Positions 62,850 to 64,000 of a DNA stretch of 64,000 nt are shown in pieces (positions within the stretch are counted from its first letter, which is position 1; the number at the start of each line of letters is the position of its first letter). The DNA is from Rhizobium sp. C4. Its GTDB lineage: Bacteria; Pseudomonadota; Alphaproteobacteria; Rhizobiales; Rhizobiaceae. The notes beneath the pieces were generated by a model that did not search any database, was not told where the DNA came from, and saw nothing but the letters and a program-made list of their open reading frames with translations. The DNA lies in NCBI RefSeq assembly GCF_021026315.1, contig NZ_JAJNCX010000008.1:62001-126000 (forward strand), in the 5' to 3' direction. A program made the position numbers and the translations under genes.

Positions 62850-63259
62850 CAGCCGCCCCGCCCGGAATCGAGGAAGCGGCGGATGCGCATGATGTCGGTC
62901 AGTTCGCCGTTCAGCATGATTTCCAGGGCCGACTTGCCGCCGAAGACGGAATTGCCCTTCGAGATCCATTCATAGGTGCGCTCGGGATCGCGGAAGATCA
63001 TGCGCAGCGCCTTGTGAATGCCCATGAGGTTGGAAAGCCGCGCCTTGCCGTCGCGGGAAAGCCTGCCGATCTCGCCGGCCTTCCAGCGCCGATAGGTGCG
63101 CACCGGCATGTCGACCAGCGTGGAGGATTGTTCATCCGTCAGCGACCAGCTCTTGAACAGCGCGACGGCCGCGCGAAACATGGCTTCGCCCTCCTCGTCG
63201 GTGATCGGCGAGGCGACATATTCGCGGGCAAGCGTTTCGAGCGGCTGCAGGGATACCAT
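62846..63259 (-). CDS. Xre/MbcA/ParS-family antitoxin (DUF2384)
   Basis: 137 residues. Helical N-terminal DNA-binding region with LFKSWSLTDEQSSTLVDMPVRTYRRWKAGEI, followed by the DUF2384 part LMGIHKALRMIFRDPERTYEWISKGNSVFGGKSALEIMLNGEL that blocks the toxin active site. Antitoxin first, toxin second, overlapping stop and start. Confidence 0.92.
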   Translation of the reverse strand: MVSLQPLETLAREYVASPITDEEGEAMFRAAVALFKSWSLTDEQSSTLVDMPVRTYRRWKAGEIGRLSRDGKARLSNLMGIHKALRMIFRDPERTYEWISKGNSVFGGKSALEIMLNGELTDIMRIRRFLDSGRGGW

Positions 63260-63430
63260 GCAAGGTCCTTTGCGGGATCGTCCTTTTTGCCGGAAAATAG
63301 GAAGTTAAATGCCATATGGCAATAGGATTCACTTTCGGACGGCAAAGTGACGCCGGAACCGCGCCGTTTCGTTGACCGTTGATGAACAGATGTTACAAAG
63401 CGGCGCAGTTTATCGCAAAGGGGTGACGAC

Positions 63431-64000
63431 ATGAGCCTGAAGTTTGGAACTAGCGGCCTACGCGGTCTTTCGGTCGATCTGAAGGGCGAGCCGTCCTTCA
63501 TCTATGCCAGGGCGTTCGCGCTATACCTCTTCGAGAGCGGCCTGGCCAAACCGGGCGACCGGGTGCTGGTCGGCCGCGACTTCCGCGATTCCAGCCCAGA
63601 GATTGCCGCCAATTGCATTGGCGCGCTGAGGCAGGCGGGGCTTCAGCCGGTCGATTGCGGGACGATCCCGACGCCGGCGCTCGCGCATTTCGGGCTGAAG
63701 CTGAATGCCGCGTCGCTGATGGTCACCGGCTCGCATATCCCCGCCGACCGCAACGGCATCAAGTTCTATCGGCCGGATGGCGAGATCGGAAAGAGCGACG
63801 AGACCGCGATCAACGTTCAGGCAGACCGTGTCCGTGCGGATCGCGCGGCGCTGGCATTCGTGGCGGGCGAAGGCGAGCAGCGCGGCGCGGAAGCGGCCGA
63901 TCTCTTTGCCGCCCGCAACAAGGCTTTGCTGACGGCGGGTGCGCTGAGCGGCCTGAAGATCGGCGTCTACCAGCATTCGACGGTGGCGCGCGACATGTTC
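63431..64000 (+). CDS. Phosphohexomutase (phosphomannomutase type), 5' part
   Basis: 190 residues from the ATG at 63431 to the window edge. N-terminus SLKFGTSGLRG is the alpha-D-phosphohexomutase start; the catalytic serine motif is LMVTGSHIPADRNGIKFYRP, a variant of TASHNP, at about 97-117. It interconverts hexose 1- and 6-phosphates for polysaccharide precursors. The metal-binding and C-terminal domains lie beyond the window. Confidence 0.9.
   Translation, partial: MSLKFGTSGLRGLSVDLKGEPSFIYARAFALYLFESGLAKPGDRVLVGRDFRDSSPEIAANCIGALRQAGLQPVDCGTIPTPALAHFGLKLNAASLMVTGSHIPADRNGIKFYRPDGEIGKSDETAINVQADRVRADRAALAFVAGEGEQRGAEAADLFAARNKALLTAGALSGLKIGVYQHSTVARDMF

Overview
The window is GC-rich DNA from a member of the Rhizobiaceae (Rhizobium/Agrobacterium/Ensifer/Shinella type). 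The main evidence is a complete repABC replication-partition cassette (about 57.97-61.88 kb, minus strand). It has a perfect parS-type palindrome upstream of repA and a probable counter-transcribed RNA between repB and repC. The window therefore lies on a secondary replicon (megaplasmid or chromid), close to its replication origin. Rhizobial intergenic palindromic repeats, a cuckoo-type (alpha-r14-like) small RNA, and the rhizobial inositol (iol) and sorbitol/mannitol (smo/mtlK) operons agree with this. No rRNA, tRNA, CRISPR array or intact insertion sequence was recognised.

Layout. 0-4.4 kb: tail of a sugar ABC ATPase, a DEAD-box RNA helicase, and a LysR regulator divergent from an NTF2-like/SDR pair. 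4.5-6.1 kb: an AT-richer island with a GIY-YIG protein between two copies of a palindromic element, then an unknown gene. 6.1-9.6 kb: ATP-dependent DNA ligase with its partner metallo-beta-lactamase exonuclease, and a small secreted protein. 9.6-14.5 kb: a branched-chain-amino-acid-type ABC transporter with fused permease-ATPase (LivMG). 15.1-23.2 kb: myo-inositol catabolism, iolR-C-D-E-B on the minus strand and idhA divergent, with candidate IolR boxes. 23.2-32.5 kb: a WGR protein, a four-hairpin anti-Shine-Dalgarno small RNA, a TetR regulator, and a divergent operon of a permease-flavin monooxygenase fusion, an SDR and a YehZYXW-type osmoprotectant ABC importer. 32.6-40.4 kb: a LacI-controlled sugar importer with a GH2 glycosidase. 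40.7-44.5 kb: kduD, an iron-sulfur photolyase and a GH4 glycosidase. 44.7-46.7 kb: DUF6165 plus a TPR/glycosyltransferase-like protein. 46.8-55.7 kb: the polyol operon smoEFGK-smoS-mtlK-HAD-kinase. 56-57 kb: a Phd/PIN toxin-antitoxin pair, an orphan VapB antitoxin, and the SorC-type polyol regulator. 58-62 kb: repABC. 62.1-63.3 kb: a RES/Xre toxin-antitoxin pair. 63.4 kb to the end: start of a phosphohexomutase.

How it works together. Most of the window is scavenging capacity: four complete ABC importers, each encoded with its matching enzymes or regulator, feed inositol, polyol, galactoside-type and amine/osmolyte-type pathways. The replication cassette is bracketed by two toxin-antitoxin modules that probably stabilise the replicon. 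The least familiar region is 23.6-32.5 kb, where a transporter and an N/S-oxygenase are joined in one polypeptide next to a TetR regulator and an anti-Shine-Dalgarno small RNA.
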